A stretch of DNA of 36,617 nt, taken from positions 1 to 36,617 of the forward strand of contig JANQFQ010000104.1 of the NCBI GenBank assembly GCA_028277765.1, in the 5' to 3' direction. Origin of the DNA: Desulfobacterales bacterium (GTDB taxonomy: Bacteria > Desulfobacterota > Desulfobacteria > Desulfobacterales > SURF-7). The notes beneath the pieces are model-generated. The model worked only from the letters and a program-made list of their open reading frames with translations. It ran no database searches and had not been told where the DNA came from. Numbering within the stretch: the first letter of the stretch is position 1; each line of letters opens with the position of its first letter. Made by a program: the position numbers and the translations under genes. This document shows, one piece after another, positions 7,575 through 17,547 of this stretch.

Positions 7575-8495
7575 ATGAATATTAGAAAGAAATTTTCAAT
7601 GACACTACTTAATAGAAAAACAAATGATCGGATGGCACACTGGTTTTTCCTATGTATTGCTGCTGCATCTATTACGGCCCTGACGGCGATCTCATTTTTT
7701 CTATTTCTTGAAGGGATTCCTATTTTTAAAAAAGTCACCATTTTTGAATTTGTTTTTGGAAAGTACTGGTATCCGACCGCGGAACCTCCAGATTTTGGAA
7801 TATTTCCCCTTATTGCAGGATCACTTTGCGTTACACTCCTTTCAGCCCTGATGGCAGTCCCCCTTGGCATAATGACCGCAGTTTATCTGGCTGAGATCGC
7901 AAGGCCGAAAATCAGAGAAATCGTAAAACCGGTAGTTGAACTTCTTGCCGCACTCCCCTCTGTTGTTATCGGTTTTTTTGGTATGGTTATTGTTGCACCA
8001 TTTCTTCAGAACACTTTTGATGTGGCAACCGGCCTGAATATGTTTAACGCATCTTTGATGCTGGCATTTATGGCTATTCCGACCATATGCAGTCTTTCTG
8101 AAGATGCCATATATTCAGTTCCAGTAAGTTTAAAGGAAGCATCTCTTGCTCTCGGAGCCACCCATTGGGAAACGATTATAAAAGTTACACTGCCGGCATC
8201 AATATCCGGGATCTGTACGGCAGTTATTCTAGGTATATCAAGAGCGATCGGAGAAACCATGGTCGTGCTGATGGCGGCAGGCGGCGCGGCCATGGTTCCG
8301 GAATCCATATTTGATCCTGTACGCCCTCTTCCTGCAAGCATTGCGGCTGAGATGGCTGAAGCGCCGTTTCGCGGGGATCATTATTACGCACTTTTTGCCA
8401 CAGGGATCGTCCTGTTCCTTTTTACATTCATGTTTAATATTTTTGCCGATTTTATCACCCATAAATACCGACAGACAGGTGAGGCTAGTTTGTAA
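7575..8495 (+). CDS. pstC: Phosphate ABC transporter permease PstC
   Basis: This inner-membrane permease has six hydrophobic segments and the ABC permease EAA loop EASLALGATHWETIIKVTLP (coupling to PstB), followed by GISRAIGETM, a PstC/PstA signature. Phosphate passes from PstS through the PstC-PstA pore. The longest frame starts at 7575 (306 residues), but it has no ribosome site and would lie about 5 bases from the inferred transcription start. ATG 7599 (298 residues), with a weak AGAAAG upstream, is a serious alternative. It is the first gene of pstCAB-phoU-phoBR and overlaps pstA by one base. Confidence 0.94.
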   Translation: MNIRKKFSMTLLNRKTNDRMAHWFFLCIAAASITALTAISFFLFLEGIPIFKKVTIFEFVFGKYWYPTAEPPDFGIFPLIAGSLCVTLLSALMAVPLGIMTAVYLAEIARPKIREIVKPVVELLAALPSVVIGFFGMVIVAPFLQNTFDVATGLNMFNASLMLAFMAIPTICSLSEDAIYSVPVSLKEASLALGATHWETIIKVTLPASISGICTAVILGISRAIGETMVVLMAAGGAAMVPESIFDPVRPLPASIAAEMAEAPFRGDHYYALFATGIVLFLFTFMFNIFADFITHKYRQTGEASL

Positions 8496-9346
8496 TGCAA
8501 AGAAGAAAAATTGTTCAGAAAACCATGTTTTTATTCTTTTACACAGCTGCAGCAATCAACGCAGCTGCTTTATCCATCATCGTCTTTTTTGTCGTAAAAA
8601 ACGGGTGGCATGCTATTAACTGGACATTTCTTACCCAACCGCCCATGGATTCCATGACCAAGGGCGGTATACTGCCATGCATTATTGGGACATTAAGCCT
8701 CTCTTTTGGTGCTCTTCTTGTAGCATTTCCCATAGGCGTAGCATCTGCAATATATCTTAACGAATACGCCAGGCCAGGTAAAATACTCAGGCTGATACAG
8801 CTCGGGATAAACAACCTGGCAGGTGTGCCCTCTGTTGTTTTCGGTCTGTTCGGTCTGGCGTTTTTTGTTATCTTTCTTGATATGGGTGTCAGTATCCTTG
8901 CCGGTGCTCTGACCCTCGGTATTATGACTCTTCCTGTCATTATCGGTTCTACTGAAGAAGCTCTGAAAGCAGTACCTGATACTTACAGAGAAGCCTCGCT
9001 CGCCCTTGGTGCTACAAAAATGCAGACCATATTTAAAGTGGTTCTACCGGCTGCTTTGCCGGGAATATTGACAGGGGGCATCCTTGGCATCAGCCGCGCG
9101 GCTGGTGAAACCGCCCCGATCATGTTTACAGCTGCAGTGTTCTTTTCTCCCAATATGCCGTCATCCATATTTGATGAAGTCATGGCCCTGCCATATCATA
9201 TTTACGTTCTTGCAACCGCAGGCACTGAGATTGAGGCCACAAGACACCTCCAGTACGGTACAGCGCTGGTATTGATCGCCATGGTTCTGGGTATGAATCT
9301 TGCCGCTATTATTTACAGATCCAAACTCAGGAGAAAACTAATATAA
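8495..9346 (+). CDS. pstA: Phosphate ABC transporter permease PstA
   Basis: This 283-residue partner permease has its start codon overlapping the pstC stop (TAATG), a sign of translational coupling. There are six hydrophobic segments, the EAA loop EASLALGATKMQTIFKVVLP and GISRAAGETAPIMFTA, where PstA proteins carry the ETAP variant that distinguishes them from PstC. It forms the other half of the phosphate channel. pstB follows 12 bp later. Confidence 0.95.
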   Translation: MQRRKIVQKTMFLFFYTAAAINAAALSIIVFFVVKNGWHAINWTFLTQPPMDSMTKGGILPCIIGTLSLSFGALLVAFPIGVASAIYLNEYARPGKILRLIQLGINNLAGVPSVVFGLFGLAFFVIFLDMGVSILAGALTLGIMTLPVIIGSTEEALKAVPDTYREASLALGATKMQTIFKVVLPAALPGILTGGILGISRAAGETAPIMFTAAVFFSPNMPSSIFDEVMALPYHIYVLATAGTEIEATRHLQYGTALVLIAMVLGMNLAAIIYRSKLRRKLI

Positions 9347-9358
9347 AGGTTTAACACT

Positions 9359-10120
9359 ATGCACAATAATGCAAAGGTTGTTTCAAAAGACCTAAATTTC
9401 TATTATGGAGACTTTCACGCTCTTGTCAATGTATCACTCGATTTACATGAAAAGCAGGCAACGGCACTAATAGGACCTTCAGGATGCGGGAAGAGTACAT
9501 TTTTAAGATGTCTGAACCGGATGAATGATCTGATACCGACCGCCCGGGTTGAAGGGAGCATCCTCCTTGATAATGAAGAGATTTACGTTCCGTCCGTAGA
9601 TGTTGTTAACCTGAGGAGCAGAATCGGCATGGTCTTCCAGAAACCGAACCCGTTTCCCAAGACCATCTATGAAAATATCGCATACGGCATGAAAGTCAAT
9701 GGCATCAAAGATAAGGCTTATGTTGCTTCCCAGGTGGAAAAGAGCCTGAAGAACGCCGCCTTATGGGACGAAGTAAAGGACAGGCTTCATGATTCCGCTT
9801 TAGGACTTTCCGGCGGTCAGCAGCAGCGATTATGTATCGCACGGGCACTTGCCGTAGAACCGGAAGTTCTGTTGATGGACGAACCCTGTTCCGCCCTTGA
9901 CCCGATAGCCACACAGAAAATCGAAGAGCTTGTGCATGAATTGAAAAAGGAATATACAATTATTATTGTAACGCATAACATGCAGCAGGCAGCCAGGGTC
10001 TCTGATGTTACCGCTTTTTTTTACCTGGGTGAACTCATAGAAACAGGTGATACAGATACGCTGTTTACAAGGCCTAAATTCAAACAGACCCAGGATTATA
10101 TTACCGGACGTTTTGGATAG
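9359..10120 (+). CDS. pstB: Phosphate ABC transporter ATPase PstB
   Basis: This 253-residue ATPase has all nucleotide-binding motifs: Walker [10 protein letters not shown] (39-47), Q-loop FQKPNPFP (93-100), signature LSGGQQQR (150-157), Walker B LLMDEP (171-176), D-loop SALD (178-181) and switch histidine H206. [15 protein letters not shown] is typical of PstB rather than other import ATPases. The C-terminus has the usual GELIETGDT and [11 protein letters not shown]. It powers PstCA and also takes part in PhoU/PhoR signalling. An AAAGG site precedes the start; phoU follows 8 bp later. Confidence 0.97.
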   Translation: MHNNAKVVSKDLNFYYGDFHALVNVSLDLHEKQATALIGPSGCGKSTFLRCLNRMNDLIPTARVEGSILLDNEEIYVPSVDVVNLRSRIGMVFQKPNPFPKTIYENIAYGMKVNGIKDKAYVASQVEKSLKNAALWDEVKDRLHDSALGLSGGQQQRLCIARALAVEPEVLLMDEPCSALDPIATQKIEELVHELKKEYTIIIVTHNMQQAARVSDVTAFFYLGELIETGDTDTLFTRPKFKQTQDYITGRFG

Positions 10121-10128
10121 GGGATATT

Positions 10129-10788
10129 ATGATGACCATACATTTTCAAAGAGAGCTTGAAAAAATTAAAAAATCGATTCTAACCCTCGGTACGATGATT
10201 GAAGAAAGGGTTCGCCAGGCTGTTTTGGCAATTGAAAGAAAAGACCCTGAAATTGCCCACAAAATTATTAAGAGCGATCATGAGATTGATGAAATGGAAG
10301 TTGAAATCGAGGAAGAATGTTTGAAAGTACTGGCCCTTCATCAGCCCGTAGCGGTCGACCTGCGTTTTCTAATCGCTGTGATTAAAATAAACAATGAACT
10401 TGAGAGTATCGGCGACCAGGCAGTGAACATAGCCGAAAGAGTAGAAGTTATTGCAAAAAACAGGGAATATGATATTTTTTTTAATTATTCAAAAATGGCT
10501 GTTAAAACAGAAGACATGCTAAGAAAAAGTCTTGATTCACTTGTGAACCTGGATGTTGATCTTGCGTTTAAAGTTGTTTTTCTGGATGATGAAGTTGATT
10601 ACCTTAAAAACGCAGCTTACAAGATTATCAAGACAAAGATGGAGGAAAACTCAGGAATTATGGATCATCTGCTTAATCTTCTCTTAATTTCACGGCACCT
10701 TGAGCGGATAGCAGACCATGCCACTAATATCGCCCAGGAAGTGATATACCTGATTGAAGGAGAAATCGTTCGGCATGCTAATTATTAA
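10129..10788 (+). CDS. phoU: Phosphate signalling complex protein PhoU
   Basis: This 219-residue cytoplasmic protein is made of two related three-helix repeats. Each repeat carries the PhoU metal-binding signature: ELESIGDQAVNIAERV (near 88-103) and HLERIADHATNIAQEV (near 189-204). PhoU links the state of the PstSCAB transporter to PhoR and turns the regulon off when phosphate is plentiful. The start may be ATG 10129 or 10132; an AGGGGA site lies just upstream. It is a second, distinct PhoU-type protein in the window besides the DUF47 one at the left edge. Confidence 0.96.
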   Translation: MMTIHFQRELEKIKKSILTLGTMIEERVRQAVLAIERKDPEIAHKIIKSDHEIDEMEVEIEEECLKVLALHQPVAVDLRFLIAVIKINNELESIGDQAVNIAERVEVIAKNREYDIFFNYSKMAVKTEDMLRKSLDSLVNLDVDLAFKVVFLDDEVDYLKNAAYKIIKTKMEENSGIMDHLLNLLLISRHLERIADHATNIAQEVIYLIEGEIVRHANY

Positions 10789-10819
10789 AGGTATCTCTAA
10801 AACAGTAATGTAAAAAATT

Positions 10820-11521
10820 ATGGCTAATGAAAAAATACTGGTTGTTGATGATGAGGAAGATATCAGGGAGCTTGTAAGGTACAACCTTATCAGAGAAGGT
10901 TATGAGATCATCAGTGCGGACACAGGTGAAAAAGCCCTGGAAAAAGCGATGAATTATGTACCTGACCTTATTCTACTTGACCTTATGCTGCCCGGTATAG
11001 ACGGGCTGAGTGTTGCCAAAAAGCTAAAAGAAGATACAGAAACATCGGCAATACCGGTTATCATGCTGACAGCTAAAGGGACTGAAGCAGACATTGTAAC
11101 CGGCCTAGAGCTTGGAGCGGATGATTATATTACAAAGCCTTTTTCACCAAGAGTGCTTGCAGCAAGGATAAAGGCCGTCCTCCGCAGACATGTTGAAAAA
11201 CCTGACAAGGACAGAGTGAACAAGGATGAAGTGATTGTGATACATGGCATTACTATTCATCCGGGACGGCGTGAAGTTATCACGGATAACGCTTCTATTG
11301 ATCTGACGTTTACTGAATTTCAGGTTCTATATCATCTGGCAAAGCGTCCGGGCTGGGTTTCAACCCGTTCACAGATTGTCGATGCCGTCAGAGGTGAAGG
11401 GTATCCGGTAACGGACAGGAGTGTGGATGTCCAGATTGTCGGTATCAGAAAAAAGCTTGGTGCGTTCGGAAAATATATTGAAACTGTTCGGGGAGTCGGA
11501 TACCGGTTTAAGGAAAGATAA
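10820..11521 (+). CDS. phoB: Phosphate regulon response regulator PhoB
   Basis: This 233-residue OmpR-class regulator has a receiver domain with acidic pocket D10/D11, phosphoacceptor D54 (LLDLMLPG), T84 and K106 (TKPF). The winged-helix DNA-binding domain (about 138-231) includes LTFTEFQVLYHLA, the recognition helix region DRSVDVQIVGIRKKLG and RGVGYRFKE. Phosphorylated by PhoR, it should bind the 11-bp-repeat Pho boxes at 2332, 3895 and 7512, including the one driving its own operon. It overlaps phoR by one base. No clear ribosome site is seen before ATG 10820, so translation may be coupled or weak. Confidence 0.95.
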   Translation: MANEKILVVDDEEDIRELVRYNLIREGYEIISADTGEKALEKAMNYVPDLILLDLMLPGIDGLSVAKKLKEDTETSAIPVIMLTAKGTEADIVTGLELGADDYITKPFSPRVLAARIKAVLRRHVEKPDKDRVNKDEVIVIHGITIHPGRREVITDNASIDLTFTEFQVLYHLAKRPGWVSTRSQIVDAVRGEGYPVTDRSVDVQIVGIRKKLGAFGKYIETVRGVGYRFKER

Positions 11522-13290
11522 TGAAAAAAAGAAAACTGCTCTGGCAGCTATATCCTTCATATCTTATTGTTATTCTTGTTTCTCTTTTAGCGGTCAACTG
11601 GTACACATCAAATTATCTAAGGGATTTTTTTCTCCATAGGACTGAAACAGATCTGAAAACCCAGTCCCTCCTTATCAAACAGCAGATCACTAAAAGCCTT
11701 AAATCTTCTGACATCAGTTCTGTTGACCGGCAATGTAAAGTCTTGGGCAAAGACGCGCCCACAAGGATTACGGTTATAATGCCTGACGGTACAGTGATTG
11801 GAGATTCAGAGGAAGACCCGTTGAAAATGGACAATCACAGAGACAGACCTGAAATCATCACTGCTTTTTCCGGGAAAGAGGGCGCTTCAATACGATACAG
11901 CAATACACTTCAAAAAAAAATGATGTACAAGGCCATACCTGTTGTCATAGACAACCAGCTGATAGCTGTACTTAGAACATCCATCCCGGTTACTTATATT
12001 GATAATGAAATTCATAAAATCCAGCTCCGTATCATATGGACAGGCCTCGTCATCGCTCTTCTGGCATCAGTAGTCTGTTTTTTCATATCCAGACGTATCA
12101 GTGCCCCCATTGAAGAACTTGAATACAGCGCAGAAAAGTATGCTGCCGGAGAACTCGGTCACAGGCTTTCACCTTCGCCGATAGCTGAATTTTCAACCCT
12201 TGCCAATGCCATGAATAAAATGGCTGCTGAACTTGAAGACAGGCTCAGGCGAATTGAGACCCAGCGCAATGAATATGAGGCAGTATTATCAAGTATGAGA
12301 GAAGGTGTAATAGCTGTTGACACGGATGAACACTTGTTAAGTATCAACCAGGCCGCCATAGACATGCTCAATACCAACCTTAAAGAATTTAAAGGATTAA
12401 GTATCCAGGCAGTTGTCAGAAACACCGAACTACAAAACCAGCTGGTAGAAACCATGGCCAGCGGGAATCCTAAAGAGAATGATATTATTGTTCATAAAGA
12501 AGGAGAAAAAATCATCAACACAAAAAGCAGCCCCCTGTATGATTCAGAAGGAAATCGTATAGGGGCGCTTCTTGTTTTAAATGATGTTACCCAGCTCAGG
12601 CAGCTTGATAAAATGAGGAGTGATTTTGCGGCAAATGTATCCCATGAGCTTAAAACTCCTCTAACAGCCATTAAAGGATTTGTTGAAACATTGATGGAGG
12701 GAGCTGTTGAAAATATAGAAGATGCAAAGCGTTTCCTTGAAATCATTTCAAAGCATGTTAACCGCTTGAATTATATTATCGACGACCTTCTCCATCTTTC
12801 ACGAATAGAACAGCTCGGAGAAAAAAATGATATCACTGTTTCTGACATCAGTATAAAAGATGCCATACAGACCTCGATTTCAATATGCGCAAAAAAAGCT
12901 TCAGAAAAAAATATCGGCATTAATCAAGACTGTTCTGAAGACATCAGGATCTCCGGTGATTCTTCTTTACTGGAACAGGCATTTATTAACCTCCTTGATA
13001 ATGCCATAAAATACAGTGATGATGGAACACATGTCTTGGTTCACTGTTTTACAGAAGCCGAAGATGTTGTCATCAGGTTTAAAGACCAGGGATCCGGTAT
13101 TGCATCAGAACACCTCCCCCGCCTCTTTGAAAGATTTTACAGGGTCGATAAAGCCAGGAGCCGGAAACTCGGCGGCACAGGCCTCGGACTAGCCATTGTA
13201 AAACATATCGTACAGGCGCATAATGGTCATATTAATGTGGAAAGCACCCTTGGTGAAGGAAGCACTTTTGAAGTGCATCTACCGGTTTAA
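11521..13290 (+). CDS. phoR: Phosphate regulon sensor histidine kinase PhoR
   Basis: This 589-residue membrane kinase has TM1 (about 10-30), an extracytoplasmic region of roughly 135 residues, TM2 (168-190), HAMP (191-243), PAS (about 252-355), HisKA with the phosphoacceptor H375 in NVSHELKTPL, and HATPase with an N-box (NLLDNAIKYS), DQGSGI and GGTGLGLAIVKH. Unlike enterobacterial PhoR, which lacks a sizeable periplasmic domain, it has one, as is common in many other phyla. Start and phoB stop overlap (TAATG). It is the last gene of the pst-pho operon. Confidence 0.95.
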   Translation: MKKRKLLWQLYPSYLIVILVSLLAVNWYTSNYLRDFFLHRTETDLKTQSLLIKQQITKSLKSSDISSVDRQCKVLGKDAPTRITVIMPDGTVIGDSEEDPLKMDNHRDRPEIITAFSGKEGASIRYSNTLQKKMMYKAIPVVIDNQLIAVLRTSIPVTYIDNEIHKIQLRIIWTGLVIALLASVVCFFISRRISAPIEELEYSAEKYAAGELGHRLSPSPIAEFSTLANAMNKMAAELEDRLRRIETQRNEYEAVLSSMREGVIAVDTDEHLLSINQAAIDMLNTNLKEFKGLSIQAVVRNTELQNQLVETMASGNPKENDIIVHKEGEKIINTKSSPLYDSEGNRIGALLVLNDVTQLRQLDKMRSDFAANVSHELKTPLTAIKGFVETLMEGAVENIEDAKRFLEIISKHVNRLNYIIDDLLHLSRIEQLGEKNDITVSDISIKDAIQTSISICAKKASEKNIGINQDCSEDIRISGDSSLLEQAFINLLDNAIKYSDDGTHVLVHCFTEAEDVVIRFKDQGSGIASEHLPRLFERFYRVDKARSRKLGGTGLGLAIVKHIVQAHNGHINVESTLGEGSTFEVHLPV

Positions 13291-13368
13291 TTAATGTGAA
13301 AAAATTATGACTTGAATTTTCCGATAGCACTAGGACAATCAAAATTTTATACTTTTAGGTATTTTTAA

Positions 13369-13395
13369 AATCCGAAGCACGAAATACGAACAAAC
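13369..13395. repeat. Family A repeat fragment
   Basis: ATCCGAAGCACGAAATACGAAC matches the left arm of the family A copy at 598-660. No inverted partner is present nearby. The surrounding 230-bp gap between phoR and the glycosyltransferase gene holds nothing else recognisable. Confidence 0.5.
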
Positions 13396-13522
13396 GCAAT
13401 TGAAAGAATACATCTTATATTATATTTGCCCTTGATAATCTAGCAGGGTCTGATATCATCGCAAAATATTTCTTTTAAATTATTAATCATGATCGATAAT
13501 TATTCAGTTGTAATATTTTTAT

Positions 13523-15163
13523 ATGGTAAATAATCAGCATATTGACAATGAAGAAAAGGAATTCTTTCCTTCCCATATAGTAATTTCTATCCTGATTGTA
13601 ATAATTATATTATGCGGTTTGGCACGTTATCGTCTGGCTGATGTACCGCTTGAACGGGATGAGGGAGAATACGCTTATGCTGGCCAGCTGATACTCCAGG
13701 GAATACCGCCATACAAAAATGTTTACAACATGAAATTCCCTGGCATTTACGCGGCATATGCTTTTATACTGGCCTGTTTCGGCCAAACACATACCAGCAT
13801 CCATATAGCCCTGATATTAATCAACACGATTACTATCGTCCTAATTTTTCTGCTGGCAAAACAACTGATGGGGACAATCGGAGCACTTACAGCAGCTGCA
13901 GGTTATGCGATAATGTCCATGCTTCAATCAGTACAAGGTGTATTTGCCAATGCCGAGCATTTTGTGATTTTGTTCTCACTGGGTGGTTTACTTGTCCTTT
14001 ACAAAGGGATTGATAAAAATAATAGATGGGCATTATTTTCCAGTGGTATTCTTCTCGGCATCAGTATGATGATGAAACAACATGGTGTTTTTTTTATTGT
14101 GATGGGCTGTTTTTATATTCTTTCTGTTACCCTTTTAAAACGTCCTATTGAATGGCGCTTATTTGGCAAACACTTTCTTCTGCTGATATCCGGTCCGGTT
14201 CTAATCTTCGGCCTGGTTTGCCTGATCCTTGCTCTAGTGGGAACATTTGATAATTTTTGGTTTTGGTCATTTAAATACGCCCGAGCATATATTTCACAAG
14301 TGCCCCTTGAACACGCATGGAAGATGTTTAGTGTCAATTCATACCATGTAGCTAGTTCAGCTCCTCTACTTTGGCTGCTGGCCTGCCTCGGACTCATTGG
14401 ATTTTTCAAGGGCAGACAAAGCAAGCAGGATAAATTTTTTATCGGTGCTTTTGTCTTGTTTTCTTTTTTAGCGATATGCCCTGGTTTATACTTCCGCCCC
14501 CATTATTTTCAACTCCTCCTTCCAGCTATTGCTCTGCTTGTTGGCATGGGCATCGATGTTGTTAGACAATTACTGATAAAAGTCAAATCACCCGGCATAC
14601 GGCATGGCATCCTTCTGCTGATACCAGCTATATTCCTGACAACCACTGTTTTACAGCATAAAAGTTTTCTGTTCGAAATGACATCGCTTGAAGTCTGCAG
14701 GTCAACATACGGTTATAATCCCTTCCCTGAATCAATCAAAATTGCCTCTTTCATTAAAGAACATACAGATGCTGACGACCGGATAGCTGTTATTGGTTCT
14801 GAACCTCAAATATACTTTTACTCACAAAGGCGTTCCGCTACAGGGCATATCTATACTTATGCCCTCATGGAAAAACATGACTATGCCCTAAAAATGCAGG
14901 AACAAATGGTAAAAGACATTGAAAAGGAAAAGCCTGCGTTTATGGTCTTTATCAATATTCCCTATTCATGGCTTAAGAAGAAAGATTCTCATAACTATAT
15001 TTTCAAATGGTTTGACGGATATACATTAAAGCTGTACAAACCAGCAGGTGTTGTAGAAATTTTGCCAGGGGAAAGCCTTTATTCCTGGTTTCCAAACATA
15101 AAATGGCCTCCTGGATCACCTTATTGGATTATGGTTCTTGAAAGAAAAGACAGGAGTAAATAA
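13523..15163 (+). CDS. GT39/ArnT-like membrane glycosyltransferase
   Basis: This 546-residue protein has about ten to eleven hydrophobic segments, beginning at residues 18-35. Immediately after TM1 is LERDEGEYAYAG (44-53), the acidic periplasmic loop motif of polyprenyl-phosphate-sugar-dependent glycosyltransferases (GT39/GT83/ArnT-like); D46 and E47 are the likely catalytic or metal site. PYKNVYNMKFPG follows, as in this family. It probably moves a sugar from a lipid carrier to an envelope acceptor on the periplasmic side; the acceptor cannot be told. No good ribosome site precedes ATG 13523. It sits between phoR and an LTA-synthase-like gene on the same strand, which suggests an envelope-modification pair. 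Confidence 0.8.
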   Translation: MVNNQHIDNEEKEFFPSHIVISILIVIIILCGLARYRLADVPLERDEGEYAYAGQLILQGIPPYKNVYNMKFPGIYAAYAFILACFGQTHTSIHIALILINTITIVLIFLLAKQLMGTIGALTAAAGYAIMSMLQSVQGVFANAEHFVILFSLGGLLVLYKGIDKNNRWALFSSGILLGISMMMKQHGVFFIVMGCFYILSVTLLKRPIEWRLFGKHFLLLISGPVLIFGLVCLILALVGTFDNFWFWSFKYARAYISQVPLEHAWKMFSVNSYHVASSAPLLWLLACLGLIGFFKGRQSKQDKFFIGAFVLFSFLAICPGLYFRPHYFQLLLPAIALLVGMGIDVVRQLLIKVKSPGIRHGILLLIPAIFLTTTVLQHKSFLFEMTSLEVCRSTYGYNPFPESIKIASFIKEHTDADDRIAVIGSEPQIYFYSQRRSATGHIYTYALMEKHDYALKMQEQMVKDIEKEKPAFMVFINIPYSWLKKKDSHNYIFKWFDGYTLKLYKPAGVVEILPGESLYSWFPNIKWPPGSPYWIMVLERKDRSK

Positions 15164-15281
15164 TACCGGTCTGGCAAAAGATGTATAGATCAGAGGCTCC
15201 TCCGTTCTCAGCCTTTGTTTCAAAATTAGTTTTTACTATAAAAAATGTATTTCGACTAACCTTTTATTAAAATACCTCAGC

Positions 15282-17252
15282 ATGAATAATAAGATAACAA
15301 AATGTTTATTTTTAGGTTTTTACTTAATAACTTTTGAATTGTTTTCATTAGTTGGTTTTGTTTTTCAATTAGATCTTTTTTTTTCTGAAATTTCTATTAA
15401 GACTATATCAGCAAGCTTATTGGTATTTGATCTGTTTGTTGTTGAATTTCTCCTTGTACTGGTCATTGGCCTGATATTGATCAACTTTAAATATTACTTC
15501 CGTATAGTCGCATATGTTATCGTTATTATATTCTTTGTTATCAGTACTGTTCAACTGATGTCTTTTGTTCATACAGGGAGGTTTCTTTCAAAACTCGCCA
15601 TTGAAAACATCAACCATTTTTCTTTAATTATCAATCCGACAATTGTTATTGGAGGAATAATTTTATTTGTCATTTGTTCTGCATTACCTTTTTGTATTGA
15701 AATAAAAAAAATACCTGCTATCTCAAAAAAATCCTTAATTATCATATCTTCAATAACTGTATTATCTGCTCTTATTTTGTATCAGAATAAAATCTATATA
15801 TCTGAAGACACATTAAAATGTCGGAATGATTATTTGATGCATAATAATATCGAACATAGTTCACCCATCCTTTCATTATACAATACACTTTTTTCAAATA
15901 AGATTAAGGATGAATCATTAAAAGAACCAATCGTTTCTAAACCAATCGAAAAAAATGAAACAGGCCATACAATAGCTCATGAATTTAAAAAATATGGTTT
16001 TATTGTAAATCTAAAAAATCAATACCCATTAATTAAAGACTATATTTATAAAGGAGAGATACCTTTTAAAAGAAAACCTGACACACTTAGACATCCTAAT
16101 ATAATTATTTTTTTTACTGAAGGTCTTTCTTATAGGGCGACGAATTTGCATAATAACAGGTATCCCAATTTAACACCAAACATAAAAGAATTTTCAACAG
16201 ATAAGCGTTGTATGTCTCTTAATAATTACTACAATCATACTGCTGCAACTTATAGAGGCCTTTTAGGACAACTCTGTTCGTTGTATCCATTGCATGGCGG
16301 CGAAGGTGGCTGGCACACAAATTATAATGATATTAAAAAAGCAAATTATCTTGGTCTTCATAATGTTCTTAATAATTATGGCTATGAAACTTACTTTTTT
16401 GACTGTCACCTTAAAGACAAAGCTTATGTTGATGATTTGATGATCCATATTGGTTTTGATAATGTTTGGACTGCTGATTTTTTTTCAAATGAATTTCTTT
16501 CTTCTAAAAAGGCTCTTCGAAGTGACTCGCTGAGTGACAATCAATTTTATGAATGCTTAACAGGTTTTCTTAAAAAGAATCTGAAAAAACCATATACAAA
16601 AAAACCTTTTTTAATATGCTTATATAATCTTGGCACTCACGCTTTTCAGGATATCTCAGCTGATGGCGTTCATTATAAAGATGGTTCAAATAAAATTTTA
16701 AATAATATTCATAATCTTGATTACGCCTTTGGAAAATTTTGGAATTACTTTAAAAATTCAGCTTATGCAGATAATACCATCATCGTTTTTACAACCGATC
16801 ATTGTCATTTTTATGAAAGACCATTTGTTGAAACATTTGATATGCCAGATTATCAGAAATTTTTCGTCGATCGTATTCCTTTAATCATCTATGACCCAAC
16901 ACGAGATTTGCCTGAAACTTATGATGCCAATTATTCAACAAGTATAGATTTCACACCATCGATAATTCATTATCTTGGTCTATCAAATCATAAAAATCCG
17001 TTTTTAGGGACTTCTATTTTTGAAAAAAACAGAAAAGAATATGATGAATACGGAATAGCGTCCTATGGAAATAATTTTTTTCTAGTTGATAAAAATAAAA
17101 TTCATACATTTAAATTTTCAAATATGCATCAAAAAAAACTGGCTTTAACAGCTAACTTTATTATTGGAACATATAAACTTGAAGCTGCTAATAAAATTTG
17201 GGATCTTAAATTGAACGATGAGATTAAAAAAGTTGCAAAAAACCAGTTTTAA
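15282..17252 (+). CDS. LTA synthase-like sulfatase-fold membrane protein
   Basis: This 656-residue protein has five hydrophobic segments (about 8-30, 43-67, 75-97, 118-138 and 151-168), then a linker and an extracytoplasmic alkaline-phosphatase-fold domain, the layout of LtaS and related phosphoglycerol or phosphoethanolamine transferases. Likely metal and catalytic residues are E280 (FFTEGLS), T323 (NHTAATYRG) as nucleophile, H453 (NLGTHAF) and D506-H507 (FTTDHCH). It is plainly more AT-rich than its neighbours, with heavy AAT/AAA/TTT codon use, suggesting transfer or different selection. Gram-negative homologues decorate lipid- or glucan-linked glycans; the substrate here is unknown. No clear ribosome site precedes the ATG. 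Confidence 0.78.
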   Translation: MNNKITKCLFLGFYLITFELFSLVGFVFQLDLFFSEISIKTISASLLVFDLFVVEFLLVLVIGLILINFKYYFRIVAYVIVIIFFVISTVQLMSFVHTGRFLSKLAIENINHFSLIINPTIVIGGIILFVICSALPFCIEIKKIPAISKKSLIIISSITVLSALILYQNKIYISEDTLKCRNDYLMHNNIEHSSPILSLYNTLFSNKIKDESLKEPIVSKPIEKNETGHTIAHEFKKYGFIVNLKNQYPLIKDYIYKGEIPFKRKPDTLRHPNIIIFFTEGLSYRATNLHNNRYPNLTPNIKEFSTDKRCMSLNNYYNHTAATYRGLLGQLCSLYPLHGGEGGWHTNYNDIKKANYLGLHNVLNNYGYETYFFDCHLKDKAYVDDLMIHIGFDNVWTADFFSNEFLSSKKALRSDSLSDNQFYECLTGFLKKNLKKPYTKKPFLICLYNLGTHAFQDISADGVHYKDGSNKILNNIHNLDYAFGKFWNYFKNSAYADNTIIVFTTDHCHFYERPFVETFDMPDYQKFFVDRIPLIIYDPTRDLPETYDANYSTSIDFTPSIIHYLGLSNHKNPFLGTSIFEKNRKEYDEYGIASYGNNFFLVDKNKIHTFKFSNMHQKKLALTANFIIGTYKLEAANKIWDLKLNDEIKKVAKNQF

Positions 17253-17335
17253 AAACTTTCAAATTCTTAACAAAGAATTAATTAATCTTTCTGGTACTGA
17301 TATGATCTTTTTATCTTAAATATTTGGAGAACTTT

Positions 17336-17545
17336 TTGAAAACTGTGGAAAAACAATACAGGATTGATCGCAAAGAGATCGCGTTTATAAAATTTATCCT
17401 TGAAGCATATGATGGTATCGCGGTCATCACCACCATTGATTCTGAAAAAGGGCTGATAAAGCTCTGCATTGCACCTGGCTGTGAAAAGGATGTTGAGATG
17501 GTCCTTGATGACCTAAAAAAGAATATTCATATAGAAGCTTTTTAA
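17336..17545 (+). CDS. DUF4911 domain protein
   Basis: This small protein of about 69 residues matches what I remember of DUF4911: YRIDRKEIAFIKFILEAYDG, then short strands and an IAPGCE motif, ending in an LKKNIHI stretch. The start is chosen as TTG 17336, because GGAG at 17326-17329 is 6 bases upstream; the longer frame from TTG 17324 has no ribosome site. Such proteins are found in Desulfobacterota, often beside miaB as here. The compact alpha/beta appearance suggests a regulatory or binding role, but no function is established. Confidence 0.75.
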   Translation: MKTVEKQYRIDRKEIAFIKFILEAYDGIAVITTIDSEKGLIKLCIAPGCEKDVEMVLDDLKKNIHIEAF

Positions 17546-17547
17546 AA

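Noticed and set aside
15164..15281. Pho box before the LTA-synthase-like gene
   Set aside because: One CTAACC-like site with a TTAAAA 11 bases on, but no further half-sites; too weak to claim.
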